Shown one piece after another: positions 1-9,152 of a stretch of 64,000 nt of DNA. Every line of letters starts with the position of its first letter. Position 1 is the first letter of the stretch. The stretch covers positions 1-64,000 of the forward strand of contig JANQKC010000039.1 of assembly GCA_028281325.1 (NCBI GenBank). Direction: 5' to 3'. The notes beneath the pieces were generated by a model, which saw only the letters and a program-made list of their open reading frames with translations, was not told where the DNA came from and made no database searches. Source of the stretch: Alphaproteobacteria bacterium. Its GTDB lineage: Bacteria > Pseudomonadota > Alphaproteobacteria > UBA8366. The position numbers and the translations under genes are program-made.

Positions 1-43
1 CAAGGACGAAAAAAACAAAGGAGGATAAAAGGAAAAAAGCCGC

Positions 44-193
44 CTAAACTAACTCCGGCCAGGAGCGGCGACTGTCAGGCGAATACCCTATCTGTACACG
101 CAGGTTGATCGTCGTGCGGCCGGTGGCTTCCACGTAGTTAGGTTCCCGGAACTTGATCGGCGTCTTCTTCAGCGGACACAGGTTTTCGGTCAT
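44..193 (-). pseudogene. Chimeric 49-codon remnant of a VOC glyoxalase gene
   Basis: A 49-codon open frame runs from an ATG at 191-193 to a TAG at 44-46. Residues 9-32 (KKTPIKFREPNY...TINLR) copy an internal part of the intact glyoxalase at 1247-1621, but both ends are foreign. The N-terminus reads MTENLCPL, and after TINLR the frame runs into an unrelated tail ending WPELV. The fragment carries only a short piece of the VOC fold and lacks the N-terminal half, so it is almost certainly non-functional. It is best read as debris of a rearrangement or integration. It was found by reading the sequence directly. Confidence 0.6.
99..174. repeat. 76-bp direct repeat, left copy (partner at 1305-1380)
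   Basis: Positions 99-174 and 1305-1380 align over 76 bp without gaps and with three mismatches. The two mismatches inside the shared reading frame (Pro CCT/CCG, Lys AAG/AAA) are both synonymous. The copies have the same orientation and bracket the DUF3800 gene and the glmS tail. The alignment stops abruptly on both sides. Confidence 0.9.
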
Positions 194-231
194 TGGCTAG
201 TTTCAGTTCCGTTTTTCTGCTTCTCGGAAAG

Positions 232-987
232 CTAATTTTTTGCCGTTTGATCGTTTTGATTGTCTAACGCCAACTCATTCAATTTCATCGTGCCGATGGA
301 CATGAATGCGGGAGGAATGGGACTGTGCCAGTAGGTTTGCTCAAAGTCTTTTACGACCCCTTTCCCACCAGCTATCTGATGACGTCTTTGCCGTCCCGCC
401 GTATGTATGATCAGGTCGGCGACTTCCAGACCGGCTTCCATGTTCTTCTTATCCATGAAACAGCCTTCGACTCTTATCGAGTGTCCTGACCGGTTAACGA
501 GATTCAAGCTGGCGAGATCAAAGTCACGTTGTACCAACTCGTTACCCCTTTCTGATGCTTCGAAAACAAGGGCAACGGTTGTCAGATCGCTATAAGTCCT
601 AACCAATCTTTTGATAAAACTAATTGTTACAAGCGATATAGCCTTGTGTCCGTCAATACCCGGCGGAAGTTCCGTCCGGCTATCGCTCATTGCGGCGAAG
701 CGCCAGAACGGCCTTTTTAAGAAACGGTTGATGCCTGTGATCTGCGCCTTGGTCGGCTGCGATTGGCCGAAGTCCACCGCATGAAAAGGCTTCATTGCTC
801 CGCCCAACTTTTCACGCTTGAGTTTCCTCCAAGGTTTCTTGATTAGCTTTTTGTAGTCTCCGTTCAATGTGGCGCATCCGCCACGCCCAAATGTTGGATT
901 GTTTGGATCGCTAAAGTCCTCGATACCCGTTTCATCAATGAAGACGATGAGATCGTTTGGACGCAGTGCGAGTACTTCATCAGCCAT
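232..987 (-). CDS. DUF3800 domain protein (RNase H-like fold)
   Basis: This 251-residue protein resembles the DUF3800 family. Near the N-terminus it has a hydrophobic strand followed by FIDETG (residues 16-21), and near the C-terminus GLEVADLIIHTAGR. Both carry acidic residues typical of the predicted metal site of this RNase H-like family. The biochemical role of DUF3800 proteins is poorly known; members are often found in mobile or defence-rich DNA. The gene is clearly lower in GC than its neighbours: a hand count of 241-300 gives 26 G/C in 60, against well over 60% in flanking genes. It stands alone, with no partner gene in view. Damaged copies of the neighbouring glyoxalase and glmS genes lie on either side, so recent acquisition is likely. 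The start at 987 is preceded by a weak AGAGGAATCTC site. Confidence 0.75.
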   Translation of the reverse strand: MADEVLALRPNDLIVFIDETGIEDFSDPNNPTFGRGGCATLNGDYKKLIKKPWRKLKREKLGGAMKPFHAVDFGQSQPTKAQITGINRFLKRPFWRFAAMSDSRTELPPGIDGHKAISLVTISFIKRLVRTYSDLTTVALVFEASERGNELVQRDFDLASLNLVNRSGHSIRVEGCFMDKKNMEAGLEVADLIIHTAGRQRRHQIAGGKGVVKDFEQTYWHSPIPPAFMSIGTMKLNELALDNQNDQTAKN

Positions 988-1142
988 TCAAATGAGATTC
1001 CTCTAAGATGCAACCGTTTCTAGATTGCTGGATATCTTTCTGGCCCTGATCGCATAATCTTGTTTCGGTATTGTTAGATTAGCCTCTCTTAGCTCCAAAC
1101 CAATCAGGAATGGGTGTTGGCTTCGTCGTGCCGATTCTCTAA

Positions 1143-1241
<99 letters not shown>

Positions 1242-1246
1242 GGCGT

Positions 1247-1621
1247 CTAGGCCGGGTCTTCCCGCTTCGCATCCACCAACTGCATGCGCCAGCCGTCCGG
1301 GTCGCGCAGGTTGATCGTCGTGCGGCCGGTGGCTTCCACGTAGTTCGGTTCCCGGAACTTGATCGGCGTTTTCTTCAGTGCTTCATGCGCATCGTTGACG
1401 TTGTCGACGCGGAAGGCGATGTGGTTGACGCCGATCACCTCTTCGCCGGTCGCCTCGTGTATCTCGAAGATCGGCTGGTTCTCGCCTTCGGCCTGCAGCT
1501 CGGCGGATTCGCCATGGTGGCTCGTCCGGGTCAGCATCTTGAACCCGAGGCTTTGCAGGAATTCGATATACTCGTCGAAGTCCCGGACGATCAATTCGAT
1601 GTGGTCGATTCCCTTAATCAT
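1247..1621 (-). CDS. VOC family protein (glyoxalase/dioxygenase fold)
   Basis: This 124-residue protein has the vicinal oxygen chelate fold as two repeats. The N-terminal module starts IDHIELIVRDFDEYIEFLQS, with a likely metal ligand in DHIEL; the second module has GVNHIAFRVDNV, and the end reads INLRDPDGWRMQLVDA. VOC enzymes use paired beta-alpha-beta-beta-beta modules to bind a metal and act on glyoxal adducts, catechols or antibiotics; the substrate here cannot be assigned. The gene converges on the glmS tail with a 5-bp gap. A truncated copy of its centre (1305-1380) lies at 99-174. ATG at 1619-1621 is the natural start because MIKGIDH matches the usual N-terminus of the fold. Confidence 0.85.
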   Translation of the reverse strand: MIKGIDHIELIVRDFDEYIEFLQSLGFKMLTRTSHHGESAELQAEGENQPIFEIHEATGEEVIGVNHIAFRVDNVNDAHEALKKTPIKFREPNYVEATGRTTINLRDPDGWRMQLVDAKREDPA

Positions 1622-1880
1622 GAGGCGGCTCCCAATGGTGACGTGTCGCGCGTTGAGGTCGGTTTGGTTCGATCATTCTTTTGAACCATCCTAATGGCGC
1701 CGCGCGCCGGGCGCTAATCGGGGGGCTGGTTGGGGATGGCGAGGACATTGCCGGGTGTGCAGACACGCGCTACCAATTTCATTTCCCCTGGGCCTGTCGG
1801 AACCTGCCGGTTGTCTTTTACGTTCGTTCCGATGGGGCTTCCCGCGCGATGCCGACCCTTGCCGAAAGGAAGGACGTAGT

Positions 1881-3056
1881 ATGTTCGACGACACGAAGCT
1901 CAGCCGCGCCGGCACGGATTCCGACGCCAATGCCGGAATCCTGAATCCGCCCGTTTACCGCGCCTCGACCATCCATTTCCCCACCATCGAGGCGTTCGAT
2001 AGCCGGTTCGAGCGGCGCTTCGACGATGTCGTGTACGGATCATACGGAACGCCGACGACGAAGGCGCTCGAAGCCGCGGTGGCCGAGATCGAGAACGGCA
2101 GCCGGTCCATCATGTTGGCGTCCGGCACCGCCGCGATCACGCTGTCCTTCATGGCCTGCCTGAAGCCGGGCGATCATGTGCTGGTGACCGACAGCGCGTA
2201 TAAGTCGACGCGAACCTTGTGCGAAACGCTGATGAAACGGCTGGGCGTCGAGGCCAGCTACTTCCGTCCCGACGCCGGCGGCGCGATCGAAGACGACCTC
2301 CGGCCCGAGACGCGTCTGGTCTTTCTGGAATCGCCGGGGTCCTACACGTTCGAGATTCAGGACATCCCGGCGATTACCGAGGTCTGCCGCCGCCGGGGCG
2401 TCTTGACCGCCATCGACAACACCTGGGCGTCGCCGGTGTTCTTCAAACCGCTCGATCACGGCGTCGATATCTCGATAAATGCGGCGACGAAATACCTGTG
2501 CGGGCATTCGGACGTCATGCTGGGCACCATCGCCGTCAACGACGAAACGCTCTACCGGACCCTCAAGGACGTGGCGACGCAGTTCGGCAACAATGTCAGC
2601 CCGGCCGATTGCTATCTGGCGCTCCGGGGCATGCGGACCATGGGCGTTCGGTTGCGGCAGCATCAGGAAACGGCGCTGCGACTCGTCGAATGGTTCGCGG
2701 CCCGGCCGGAAGTCGAAGACGTGCTCTACCCCGCGTGGCCGTCCGATCCGGGGCATGAGATTTGGAAGCGCGATTTCTGCGGCGCGTCGGGACTCTTCGG
2801 CGTCGTCCTGAACCCGGCAAGCAAGGCCGCCGTCGCTGCGCTCGTCGAAGGGCGAACGCATTTCCGGATCGGTGCAAGCTGGGGCGGGTTCGAGAGCCTG
2901 ATGATTCCCGCGTACCCGGTCCGGTCCTTCGCCGCGCCGCCGTGGGATGAACGCGGCCCGTTGCTGCGCGTGCACGCCGGGCTGGAAGATGCGCGCGACC
3001 TGATCGCGGATCTGGACCGGGGCTTTGCCCGTTTTCACGCGGCGGAGGAAGGCTAG
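1881..3056 (+). CDS. metC: Cystathionine beta-lyase (PLP-dependent)
   Basis: This 391-residue protein belongs to the Cys/Met metabolism PLP family. Cystathionine beta-lyase cleaves cystathionine to homocysteine, pyruvate and ammonia in methionine synthesis. Visible landmarks are the PLP phosphate loop ASGTAAI (80-86), the pyridine-binding Asp in IDNTWASP (D179) and the Schiff-base lysine in NAATKYLCGHSD (K204). Overall sequence resembles the alphaproteobacterial MetC type more than MetB or MetZ, although the family is hard to divide by eye. The reading frame is open from 1755, but ATG at 1881 is chosen because AAGGAAGG lies just upstream and MFDDTKL matches family N-termini. The next gene (3154) is co-directional after 97 bp. 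Confidence 0.88.
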   Translation: MFDDTKLSRAGTDSDANAGILNPPVYRASTIHFPTIEAFDSRFERRFDDVVYGSYGTPTTKALEAAVAEIENGSRSIMLASGTAAITLSFMACLKPGDHVLVTDSAYKSTRTLCETLMKRLGVEASYFRPDAGGAIEDDLRPETRLVFLESPGSYTFEIQDIPAITEVCRRRGVLTAIDNTWASPVFFKPLDHGVDISINAATKYLCGHSDVMLGTIAVNDETLYRTLKDVATQFGNNVSPADCYLALRGMRTMGVRLRQHQETALRLVEWFAARPEVEDVLYPAWPSDPGHEIWKRDFCGASGLFGVVLNPASKAAVAALVEGRTHFRIGASWGGFESLMIPAYPVRSFAAPPWDERGPLLRVHAGLEDARDLIADLDRGFARFHAAEEG

Positions 3057-3153
3057 CGGCCTGCACCGAAGCGGTGGCCGGTCGACGGTTCGGCCCGTAT
3101 ACTGCCGCCTAAAGCGATCCAACGTGACAATCCGAACCACCGGGAGCTGTACC

Positions 3154-4611
3154 ATGAAACTGAAAGATCCCAGCCTGTTCCGCCAACAGTGCTATATCGA
3201 CGGCGCGTGGGCGGACGCCGATAGCGGCGAGACGATTCCCGTCAACAACCCGGCGACCGACGAGGTCATCGGAACGGTTCCCCGGATGGGCACGGATGAA
3301 ACCCGCCGGGCGATCGAGGCGGCGAACCGGGCTTATCCGGCCTGGCGCAAACGCACCGCGAAGGAGCGCAGCGAGATCCTGCGCAAGTGGTACGACCTGC
3401 TGCTCGAAAACCAGGATGACCTTGCGGTTCTGATGACCACCGAGCAGGGCAAGCCCTTGGCCGAGGCGAAGGGCGAGATCACCTATGCCGCCGCGTTCAT
3501 CGATTGGTTCGCCGAGGAAGGCAAGCGCGTCTACGGCGACACCATCCCGTCGCCGAACGACGACTGGCGCATCGTGGTCACCAAGGAACCGGTCGGCGTC
3601 TGCGCCGCGATAACGCCGTGGAATTTCCCGGCGGCGATGATCGCCCGGAAGGTCGGCCCGGCGTTGGCCGCCGGATGCACCATGGTGGCGAAACCGGCGA
3701 CGATGACGCCGTATTCGGCCTTCGCCCTCGCCGAACTGGCGGAACGCGCCGGCGTCCCGAAGGGCGTGTTCAGCGTGCTTACCGGTGATTCCGGCGCGAT
3801 CGGCGGTGAGATGACGGGCAACCCGATCGTCCGCAAGATCACGTTTACCGGATCGACCGAAGTCGGCAAGAAGCTCATGCAGCAGGCCGCCGGTACGGTC
3901 AAGAAGGTCAGCATGGAACTCGGCGGCAATGCGCCGTTCATCGTGTTCGACGACGCCGACCTGGACGCCGCGGTCGAGGGCGCCATGGTCTCGAAGTTCC
4001 GCAATACCGGCCAGACATGTGTCTGCGCCAATCGGATCTTGGTGCAGGACGGCGTCTATGATGAATTCTCGGCGCTGTTGACCAAGCGGGTCGCCGAAAT
4101 GCGGGTCGGCAACGGCATGGAGGACGGCGTTACACAGGGGCCGCTGATCGATCTGAACGCGGTGGACAAGGTTGAGGAGCATATCGCCGACGCGGTCGGC
4201 AAGGGCGCCCGCGTCGTGGTGGGCGGCAAGCGGCATTCGCTCGGCGGCAGCTATTTCGAGCCGACCGTGTTGGCCGATGTCAACACGTCGATGATGGTGA
4301 CGCGCGAGGAAACCTTCGGGCCGGTTGCTCCTCTGTTCCGTTTCAAGACCGAGGAAGAAGCCATCGCCATGGCGAACGACACCGAGTTCGGCCTGGCGGC
4401 ATTCTTCTTCAGCCGCGATATCGGCCGGGTCTGGCGGGTTTCCGAAGCGCTCGAAGCCGGGCTTGTCGGCGTCAACGCGGGCGTTATTTCCACCGTGGAA
4501 GCACCATTCGGCGGGTTCAAGGAATCCGGCGTCGGCCGCGAAGGGTCGAAATACGGCATCGACGACTATATCGAAACCAAATATGTCTGCATGGCAGGCG
4601 TGAGCAAGTAG
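3154..4611 (+). CDS. gabD: NAD(P)-dependent succinate-semialdehyde dehydrogenase
   Basis: This 485-residue aldehyde dehydrogenase most resembles GabD, which oxidises succinate semialdehyde to succinate in the GABA shunt. Motifs include TPWNFPAAMIARK (Rossmann entry), FTGSTEVGK (nucleotide loop), general-base Glu in MELGGNAP (E255) and the catalytic Cys in NTGQTCVCANR (C289). A second Cys at 291 follows at the spacing seen in redox-sensitive GabD enzymes. ATG at 3154 is preceded by GGGAGCTG; the upstream extension to 3025 overlaps metC and is not used. Closely related glutarate- or other semialdehyde dehydrogenases cannot be excluded. No GABA aminotransferase lies nearby. Confidence 0.88.
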   Translation: MKLKDPSLFRQQCYIDGAWADADSGETIPVNNPATDEVIGTVPRMGTDETRRAIEAANRAYPAWRKRTAKERSEILRKWYDLLLENQDDLAVLMTTEQGKPLAEAKGEITYAAAFIDWFAEEGKRVYGDTIPSPNDDWRIVVTKEPVGVCAAITPWNFPAAMIARKVGPALAAGCTMVAKPATMTPYSAFALAELAERAGVPKGVFSVLTGDSGAIGGEMTGNPIVRKITFTGSTEVGKKLMQQAAGTVKKVSMELGGNAPFIVFDDADLDAAVEGAMVSKFRNTGQTCVCANRILVQDGVYDEFSALLTKRVAEMRVGNGMEDGVTQGPLIDLNAVDKVEEHIADAVGKGARVVVGGKRHSLGGSYFEPTVLADVNTSMMVTREETFGPVAPLFRFKTEEEAIAMANDTEFGLAAFFFSRDIGRVWRVSEALEAGLVGVNAGVISTVEAPFGGFKESGVGREGSKYGIDDYIETKYVCMAGVSK

Positions 4612-4671
4612 CGGCGTCAGCCGCTTATCGTTCTTAACTCCCGCGTCGCGGTTTTCCGGAGGCCGATAGTT

Positions 4672-6057
4672 ATGCCCAGTTACGACTACGATCTTTTCAC
4701 CATAGGCGCCGGTTCCGGCGGCGTGCGGGCGAGCCGCTTTGCGGCCGGGTTCGGCGCGCGCGTCGGCGTCGCCGAGGAACGCTACCTCGGCGGCACCTGC
4801 GTCAACGTCGGCTGTATTCCGAAGAAGCTGTTTTCCTATGCCGCCCATTTCGCTGAGGATTTCGAAGACGCGGCGGGCTATGGCTGGACGGTCGGGGAGC
4901 GGCACTTCGACTGGCAGACCCTGGTCCGCAATAAGGATACGGAGATCAACCGGCTCAACGGGATCTACGACCGGTTGTTGAAGGCGGCGGGCGTCGATGT
5001 CTTCGAGACGCGGGCGGAGATTGTCGATCCGCATACCATCCGCCTTGGCGACAAGACTGTTACCACGGACAAGATTCTGGTGGCCACCGGCGGCTGGCCG
5101 GTCGTGCCCGATATCCCCGGCAAGGAATTGGCGATCACGTCCAACGAGGCCTTCTATCTCGACAAACTGCCCGAGAAGGTCGTGATCGTCGGCGGCGGGT
5201 ATATCGCGGTCGAGTTCGCGGGGATTTTCAACGGCCTCGGCGTCGACGTGTCTCTTGTTTATCGTGGCCCGACCTTCCTACGGGGTTTCGACGACGATGT
5301 GCGCCATTTCCTGGCGGATGAGATGCGCAAGAAGGGCGTCGATCTGCAATTCAACCAGAACATCGCCTGTATCGAAGAGCGGGGCGACAGGTTCTCCGCG
5401 ATGCTGGAGAACGGGCGCGAGATCGAGACCGGCCTGGTGATGTATTGCACCGGCCGCGCACCGTTGAGCCGCGGCTTCGGCGTCGAGGAGGCCGGCGTCG
5501 CGATGCGCGAAAATGGCGCGATCCAGGTGGACGATTACTTCCAGACCTCGGTGCCGTCGATCTACGCCATCGGCGACGTGATCGACCGGGTGCAGCTGAC
5601 GCCGGTGGCGTTGGAAGAGGGCATGGCGCTGGCGAACACGCTGTTCAATGGCAAGCCGACCATCGTCGATTACGACAATATCGCGACCGCCGTCTTTAGT
5701 AATCCGAATATCGGCACCGTCGGCCTCACCGAATTGGCGGCCCGCGAGAAGTACGGCCGCCTGCGGATCTTCGCCAGCGACTTCACCCCGCTCAAACACA
5801 CGATGACCGAGAGTACCGAGCGCACCTTCATGAAGCTGATCGTGCACCGCGAGAACGACACGGTGCTCGGCTGTCACATGGTCGGCCCCGACGCGGGCGA
5901 GATCGTGCAGGGCATCGCCATCGCGCTGAAATGCGGCGCGACCAAGGCCGATTTCGACGCGACCATCGGCGTCCATCCGACGCTCGCCGAGGAATTCGTC
6001 ACGATGCGCGAGGAAATCCCCGACGAGGACGAGGTCGACAACGCCGCGGCGGAGTAG
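4672..6057 (+). CDS. gor: Glutathione-disulfide reductase
   Basis: This 461-residue flavoprotein reduces glutathione disulfide with NADPH in the cytosol. The FAD-binding N-terminus has [11 protein letters not shown]; the redox disulfide is in [13 protein letters not shown] (C43, C48). The NADPH Rossmann segment is [14 protein letters not shown], followed by VYRG. The C-terminal dimer domain ends with the catalytic [10 protein letters not shown] (H435). Length and motifs fit the plant/proteobacterial GR type and separate it from lipoamide dehydrogenase and mercuric reductase. A GGAGG site precedes ATG 4672. It is co-directional with gabD after a 60-bp gap. The only other glutathione-linked gene noted in the window is the glutaredoxin grxD at 31019. 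Confidence 0.93.
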   Translation: MPSYDYDLFTIGAGSGGVRASRFAAGFGARVGVAEERYLGGTCVNVGCIPKKLFSYAAHFAEDFEDAAGYGWTVGERHFDWQTLVRNKDTEINRLNGIYDRLLKAAGVDVFETRAEIVDPHTIRLGDKTVTTDKILVATGGWPVVPDIPGKELAITSNEAFYLDKLPEKVVIVGGGYIAVEFAGIFNGLGVDVSLVYRGPTFLRGFDDDVRHFLADEMRKKGVDLQFNQNIACIEERGDRFSAMLENGREIETGLVMYCTGRAPLSRGFGVEEAGVAMRENGAIQVDDYFQTSVPSIYAIGDVIDRVQLTPVALEEGMALANTLFNGKPTIVDYDNIATAVFSNPNIGTVGLTELAAREKYGRLRIFASDFTPLKHTMTESTERTFMKLIVHRENDTVLGCHMVGPDAGEIVQGIAIALKCGATKADFDATIGVHPTLAEEFVTMREEIPDEDEVDNAAAE

Positions 6058-6078
6058 CCTTCCAAGAAGGCTCCAGAT

Positions 6079-7068
6079 TTACTGAGGTTGCGACATGTGC
6101 ACCGCTTGCTGCACGATTCGCATCGTTGGGCAGTTTCGCGTATTCGCGGCGACGCGCTGGACATCTGGAAAGATTGTTTGCGCTTGAAGGAAGTATTTTT
6201 GACCGTCCTCCGGACGATGCACCTTCACGACATAGTAGGCCCATTTTCGATAGAGGGCTGACGCCAGATAAAACCGCGCCGCGCCGTAATTCATGCGCGT
6301 CAACGCTTCCTCGCCTCGCTTGATTGCTTCGTTGTAATTGTCGCGGTCGCATAATAGGAACTCGGCATAGTTGCCGTAGCTCCAGGCGTTGGTGGGGTCC
6401 GCTTCGATATTTTTGCGATAGATTCGATCGGCCTTATCGAATTGTTGCGTGGCTGTGTAAATGTCGATCAGTCCTTCGAATGCAACATGAATAGCCTTTT
6501 TGTTTTTCGTCCCGCCTTTCAAGACGCTTTCGTACCTCTCCACAGCTTCTTTGTATTGGCCCCCCTCGACCAAGAGGTCAGCCCAATTCAAATGAAGCCA
6601 GGGCAGGTCGGTGCCCAACTTTTCGGCTTTGACGAGTGCTTCTTTTGCGTCCTTGCGTCGATCCATCAGCCGATAAAGATGACCGAACAACACATACGCA
6701 TCGGCATAGTCGGGGTCTATATCGATCGCTTGCCTTAGGACCGCTTCTGCATTTTCCAGCGAACCGACCTGAAAGTTCTGATAGCTGATATGGCCCGACA
6801 TGATGTAGTAACGGGCAAGTTCTCTATACGCGGGCGGGTAGTGCTGATTCCGCTCCAGGATTCCGAATAAGATTTCTCTCGCCGCAATCAGATTGTTGCT
6901 GTTCCCGCGATAGTTGTTCAGCAACGTCTTCGCACGCAGATAGTCGTTCCGGTCAGGTTCCGTTTCCGTCCATTTTTTTGCGGTCGGCATATTTGACGCG
7001 TGAGTGACAAAGGGCTGACTAAAAATCGCAATTAGCGCCGCCAAGAGCAGATATCTGATGTGAATCAT
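6079..7068 (-). CDS. Secreted TPR-repeat protein
   Basis: The predicted 329-residue protein starts MIHIRYLLLAALIAIFSQPF, a typical signal peptide with likely cleavage near THAS (about residue 25). The mature part carries tandem tetratricopeptide repeats from about residue 65 to 290, for example ENAEAVLRQAIDIDPDYADAY and KADRIYRKNIEADPTNAWSY. TPR proteins bind partners; no enzymatic motif is visible. An upstream ATG at 7158 would add 30 residues before the signal peptide, so the start at 7068 is preferred. GC is visibly lower than in gor or the EamA gene, suggesting different ancestry. It converges on gor with a 21-bp gap. Role unknown, probably periplasmic or outer-membrane associated. Confidence 0.75.
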   Translation of the reverse strand: MIHIRYLLLAALIAIFSQPFVTHASNMPTAKKWTETEPDRNDYLRAKTLLNNYRGNSNNLIAAREILFGILERNQHYPPAYRELARYYIMSGHISYQNFQVGSLENAEAVLRQAIDIDPDYADAYVLFGHLYRLMDRRKDAKEALVKAEKLGTDLPWLHLNWADLLVEGGQYKEAVERYESVLKGGTKNKKAIHVAFEGLIDIYTATQQFDKADRIYRKNIEADPTNAWSYGNYAEFLLCDRDNYNEAIKRGEEALTRMNYGAARFYLASALYRKWAYYVVKVHRPEDGQKYFLQAQTIFPDVQRVAANTRNCPTMRIVQQAVHMSQPQ

Positions 7069-7201
7069 CGCCGATACAACGTTACGTAATTGATGCCGTG
7101 ACAAGCGATCGTAGTTTGGCTGTGTTAACGACCCTTTAACATGCAATGCAACTATCAAAAGTTGTGAAATCGTCCCTGCGAATTGACGTTACCGGCGCGA
7201 A

Positions 7202-8071
7202 CTACGCGCGCAGAATCCCCACGCCGCCGGTGATCAACAGGGCGGCGGCGACGCGCCAGGCGGTCAGTTTTTCCTTCATGACGACGGTCGCGATGGCGAC
7301 GGCGAACAGCACGCTGGTTTCGCGCAAGGCGGCGACGGCCGCGATCGGCGCTTGGGTCATCGCCCAGACGACGATCCAATAGGCGCTCAACGACAGCACG
7401 CCGCCGATGCAGCCGCCCTTCCAGGCGGGACCGGCCGTGCGAAGGCCCGAAACGCCTCGGGATGCCACGTAGACGACGCCGATGGCGATACCTTCCAGGA
7501 TGGCGAGGTAGACCATGAAGCTGGCCGCCGATGCCGCTTGCCGGGCGCCGATGCCGTCGACCAGCGTGTAGCCCGCGATGAAGCAGGACGTGCCCAGGGC
7601 GGCCAAGACGGCGGACCGGTTGATTCGGCGAAGGTTCCGCCCGCCGCGCAGCGCTATGATCCAGATGCCGCCGACCAGGACGACGATTCCCGCGAAGACG
7701 CTCGGCGTTATCTCCCCGGTGAGAAACAGCAGGCTGACGATTGCCACGATCAACGGTGCGGTCCCGCGCGCCAGAGGATAGACCTGAACCAAATCGCCCA
7801 GCGCGTATGTCTTGATCAGAAAAAGTTTGTATCCCGTGTGCAGGGCCGTCGAAGCGACGATCCAGTACCACACCGTGAGCGACGGAAATTCCGCGAGCGG
7901 CAACAGAAAAATGCACACGCTGGCGGAAGCCCCCGACATGATCGTCATCGTCGTGAAACGGTCCGTACCGGTTTTGATGACCGCATTCCAACCCGCATGC
8001 ATGGCGGCGGCGGCGAGAACGCTGAAGAAAACTAGGGAATCCATGCCGGTGACTTGCGTGAGGAAATCCAT
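7202..8071 (-). CDS. EamA/DMT-family transporter
   Basis: This 289-residue inner-membrane protein has about ten hydrophobic helices in two tandem EamA halves (roughly residues 8-145 and 150-288). The second half opens with SAVLAALGTSCFIAGYTLVDG and ends in WRVAAALLITGGVGILRA. DMT/EamA carriers export amino acids, metabolites or toxic compounds; the substrate cannot be read from sequence. The gene is divergent from the LysR regulator at 8161 with an 89-bp gap containing dyad symmetries, so regulation by that regulator is likely. Starts at 8071 (MDFLTQVTG) or 8044 (MDSLVFF) are both possible; the first is kept. Confidence 0.82.
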   Translation of the reverse strand: MDFLTQVTGMDSLVFFSVLAAAAMHAGWNAVIKTGTDRFTTMTIMSGASASVCIFLLPLAEFPSLTVWYWIVASTALHTGYKLFLIKTYALGDLVQVYPLARGTAPLIVAIVSLLFLTGEITPSVFAGIVVLVGGIWIIALRGGRNLRRINRSAVLAALGTSCFIAGYTLVDGIGARQAASAASFMVYLAILEGIAIGVVYVASRGVSGLRTAGPAWKGGCIGGVLSLSAYWIVVWAMTQAPIAAVAALRETSVLFAVAIATVVMKEKLTAWRVAAALLITGGVGILRA

Positions 8072-8127
8072 TGTTGATTAGGGCGGTAGTGTCTAAACAA
8101 CTATTTCCCAAACGAAAATCGATTTAA

Positions 8128-8155
8128 TATCACTGATTATGTGATAAATTCTCAC
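8128..8155. promoter_or_regulatory. Candidate LysR-type operator between divergent genes
   Basis: The AT-rich gap holds the interrupted palindrome TATCAC-N7-GTGATA (8128-8146). A second symmetry GTGA-N7-TCAC (8141-8155) uses the right arm of the first as its left arm. Dyads of this kind between a LysR gene and a divergent target are typical regulator-binding sites. The second ends only 5 bp before the LysR start codon, as expected for autoregulation. Confidence 0.55.
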
Positions 8156-8160
8156 ATATT

Positions 8161-9039
8161 ATGGTTAGACGAATGCCGCCGCTAAATGCGCTCCGGGCCT
8201 TTGAGGCCGCGGCGCGGCATGGCCGGATCGTCGACGCGGCCGCCGAACTTTGCGTGACTCACGGCGCGGTCAGCCGTCAGGTGAAGCAACTCGAACAATC
8301 GTTGGGCGTGAAGCTGTTCCGGCGCGCGGGCACGGGCGTGGCGTTGACGGAGGCCGGAACACGGCTGTTGCCGGCGCTGTCCTCGGCCTTCGACCTGATC
8401 GAAACGGGCGTGAATCGGGTCCGCCCGTCGTCCGATGGCGCGTTGCTGGTTTCGTGCAGCGGCACCTTCATCATTCGGTGGCTGATTCCGCGTTTGCATG
8501 GATTCCGGTCGCGGCATCCGGACATCGAAATCCGGTTGTCCGAATCCGATGCGCCGGTGGATTTCGCGCAAGACGCCGCCGACCTCGCCATCCGCACTAT
8601 GCGGCAGCCGTGGCCGGACGACATGATCATCACGCCGATTTTCGGCGAAGAGGTCGGCCCGGTGCTCAGCCCTGAATTGCAGGCGGATTTGGACATCCGG
8701 AGCGTCGACGACTTGGCGCGCGCGCCGTTGCTGCACACCGAAACGCGCTCGACGGCATGGTCCGATTGGCTCGCCGCCGCCGGGCGGTCGGATTTGGACG
8801 CGGCGTCGGGCGACCGGTTCGAGCACTTCTACTACATGCTGCAGGCGGCCGCTTCCGGGCTGGGCGTTGCCATCGGGCCACGGCCGTTGGTGGACGACGA
8901 TATCGTCATCGGGCGGTTGGTCGCGCCCTTGGGATATATCGAGAGCGGTTACCACTATGTCGTCCTGCGTCCCGACCGTGAGAATGCGCGCGTCGACGCT
9001 TTCGTCGATTGGCTGGTCGACGCGGCGGTCAAGGCGTGA
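8161..9039 (+). CDS. LysR-family transcriptional regulator (GcvA-like)
   Basis: This 292-residue regulator has an N-terminal winged helix-turn-helix (residues 5-64; PPLNALRAFEAAARHGRI... then THGAVSRQVKQLEQSLGVKL). A type 2 periplasmic-binding-like effector domain follows (about 90-290). The PPLNALRAFEAAARHG opening is characteristic of the GcvA/AmpR-like branch. The gene is divergent from the EamA transporter, which is its likely target, with the candidate operator between them. The effector is unknown. No Shine-Dalgarno site is evident immediately upstream (CACATATT then ATG), so the mRNA may be nearly leaderless or weakly translated. Confidence 0.87.
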   Translation: MVRRMPPLNALRAFEAAARHGRIVDAAAELCVTHGAVSRQVKQLEQSLGVKLFRRAGTGVALTEAGTRLLPALSSAFDLIETGVNRVRPSSDGALLVSCSGTFIIRWLIPRLHGFRSRHPDIEIRLSESDAPVDFAQDAADLAIRTMRQPWPDDMIITPIFGEEVGPVLSPELQADLDIRSVDDLARAPLLHTETRSTAWSDWLAAAGRSDLDAASGDRFEHFYYMLQAAASGLGVAIGPRPLVDDDIVIGRLVAPLGYIESGYHYVVLRPDRENARVDAFVDWLVDAAVKA

Positions 9040-9152
9040 CCTGTCCGGATCGTATTTAAATGGCGGCGCCGGTGGAAACAGCGCGCCGGACATCTAAATC
9101 GGCAGGTATCGTGCGCAGCAATGGCTGCCGAAGCAGCGGAGAGGAAGGGAAG

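Noticed and set aside
1700-1880. SAM riboswitch upstream of metC
   Set aside because: No SAM-I, SAM-II or SAM/SAH conserved core is visible; only a normal ribosome site.
3109-5034. 641-codon minus-strand open frame
   Set aside because: It overlaps gabD and gor and is a GC-rich shadow frame with no family features.
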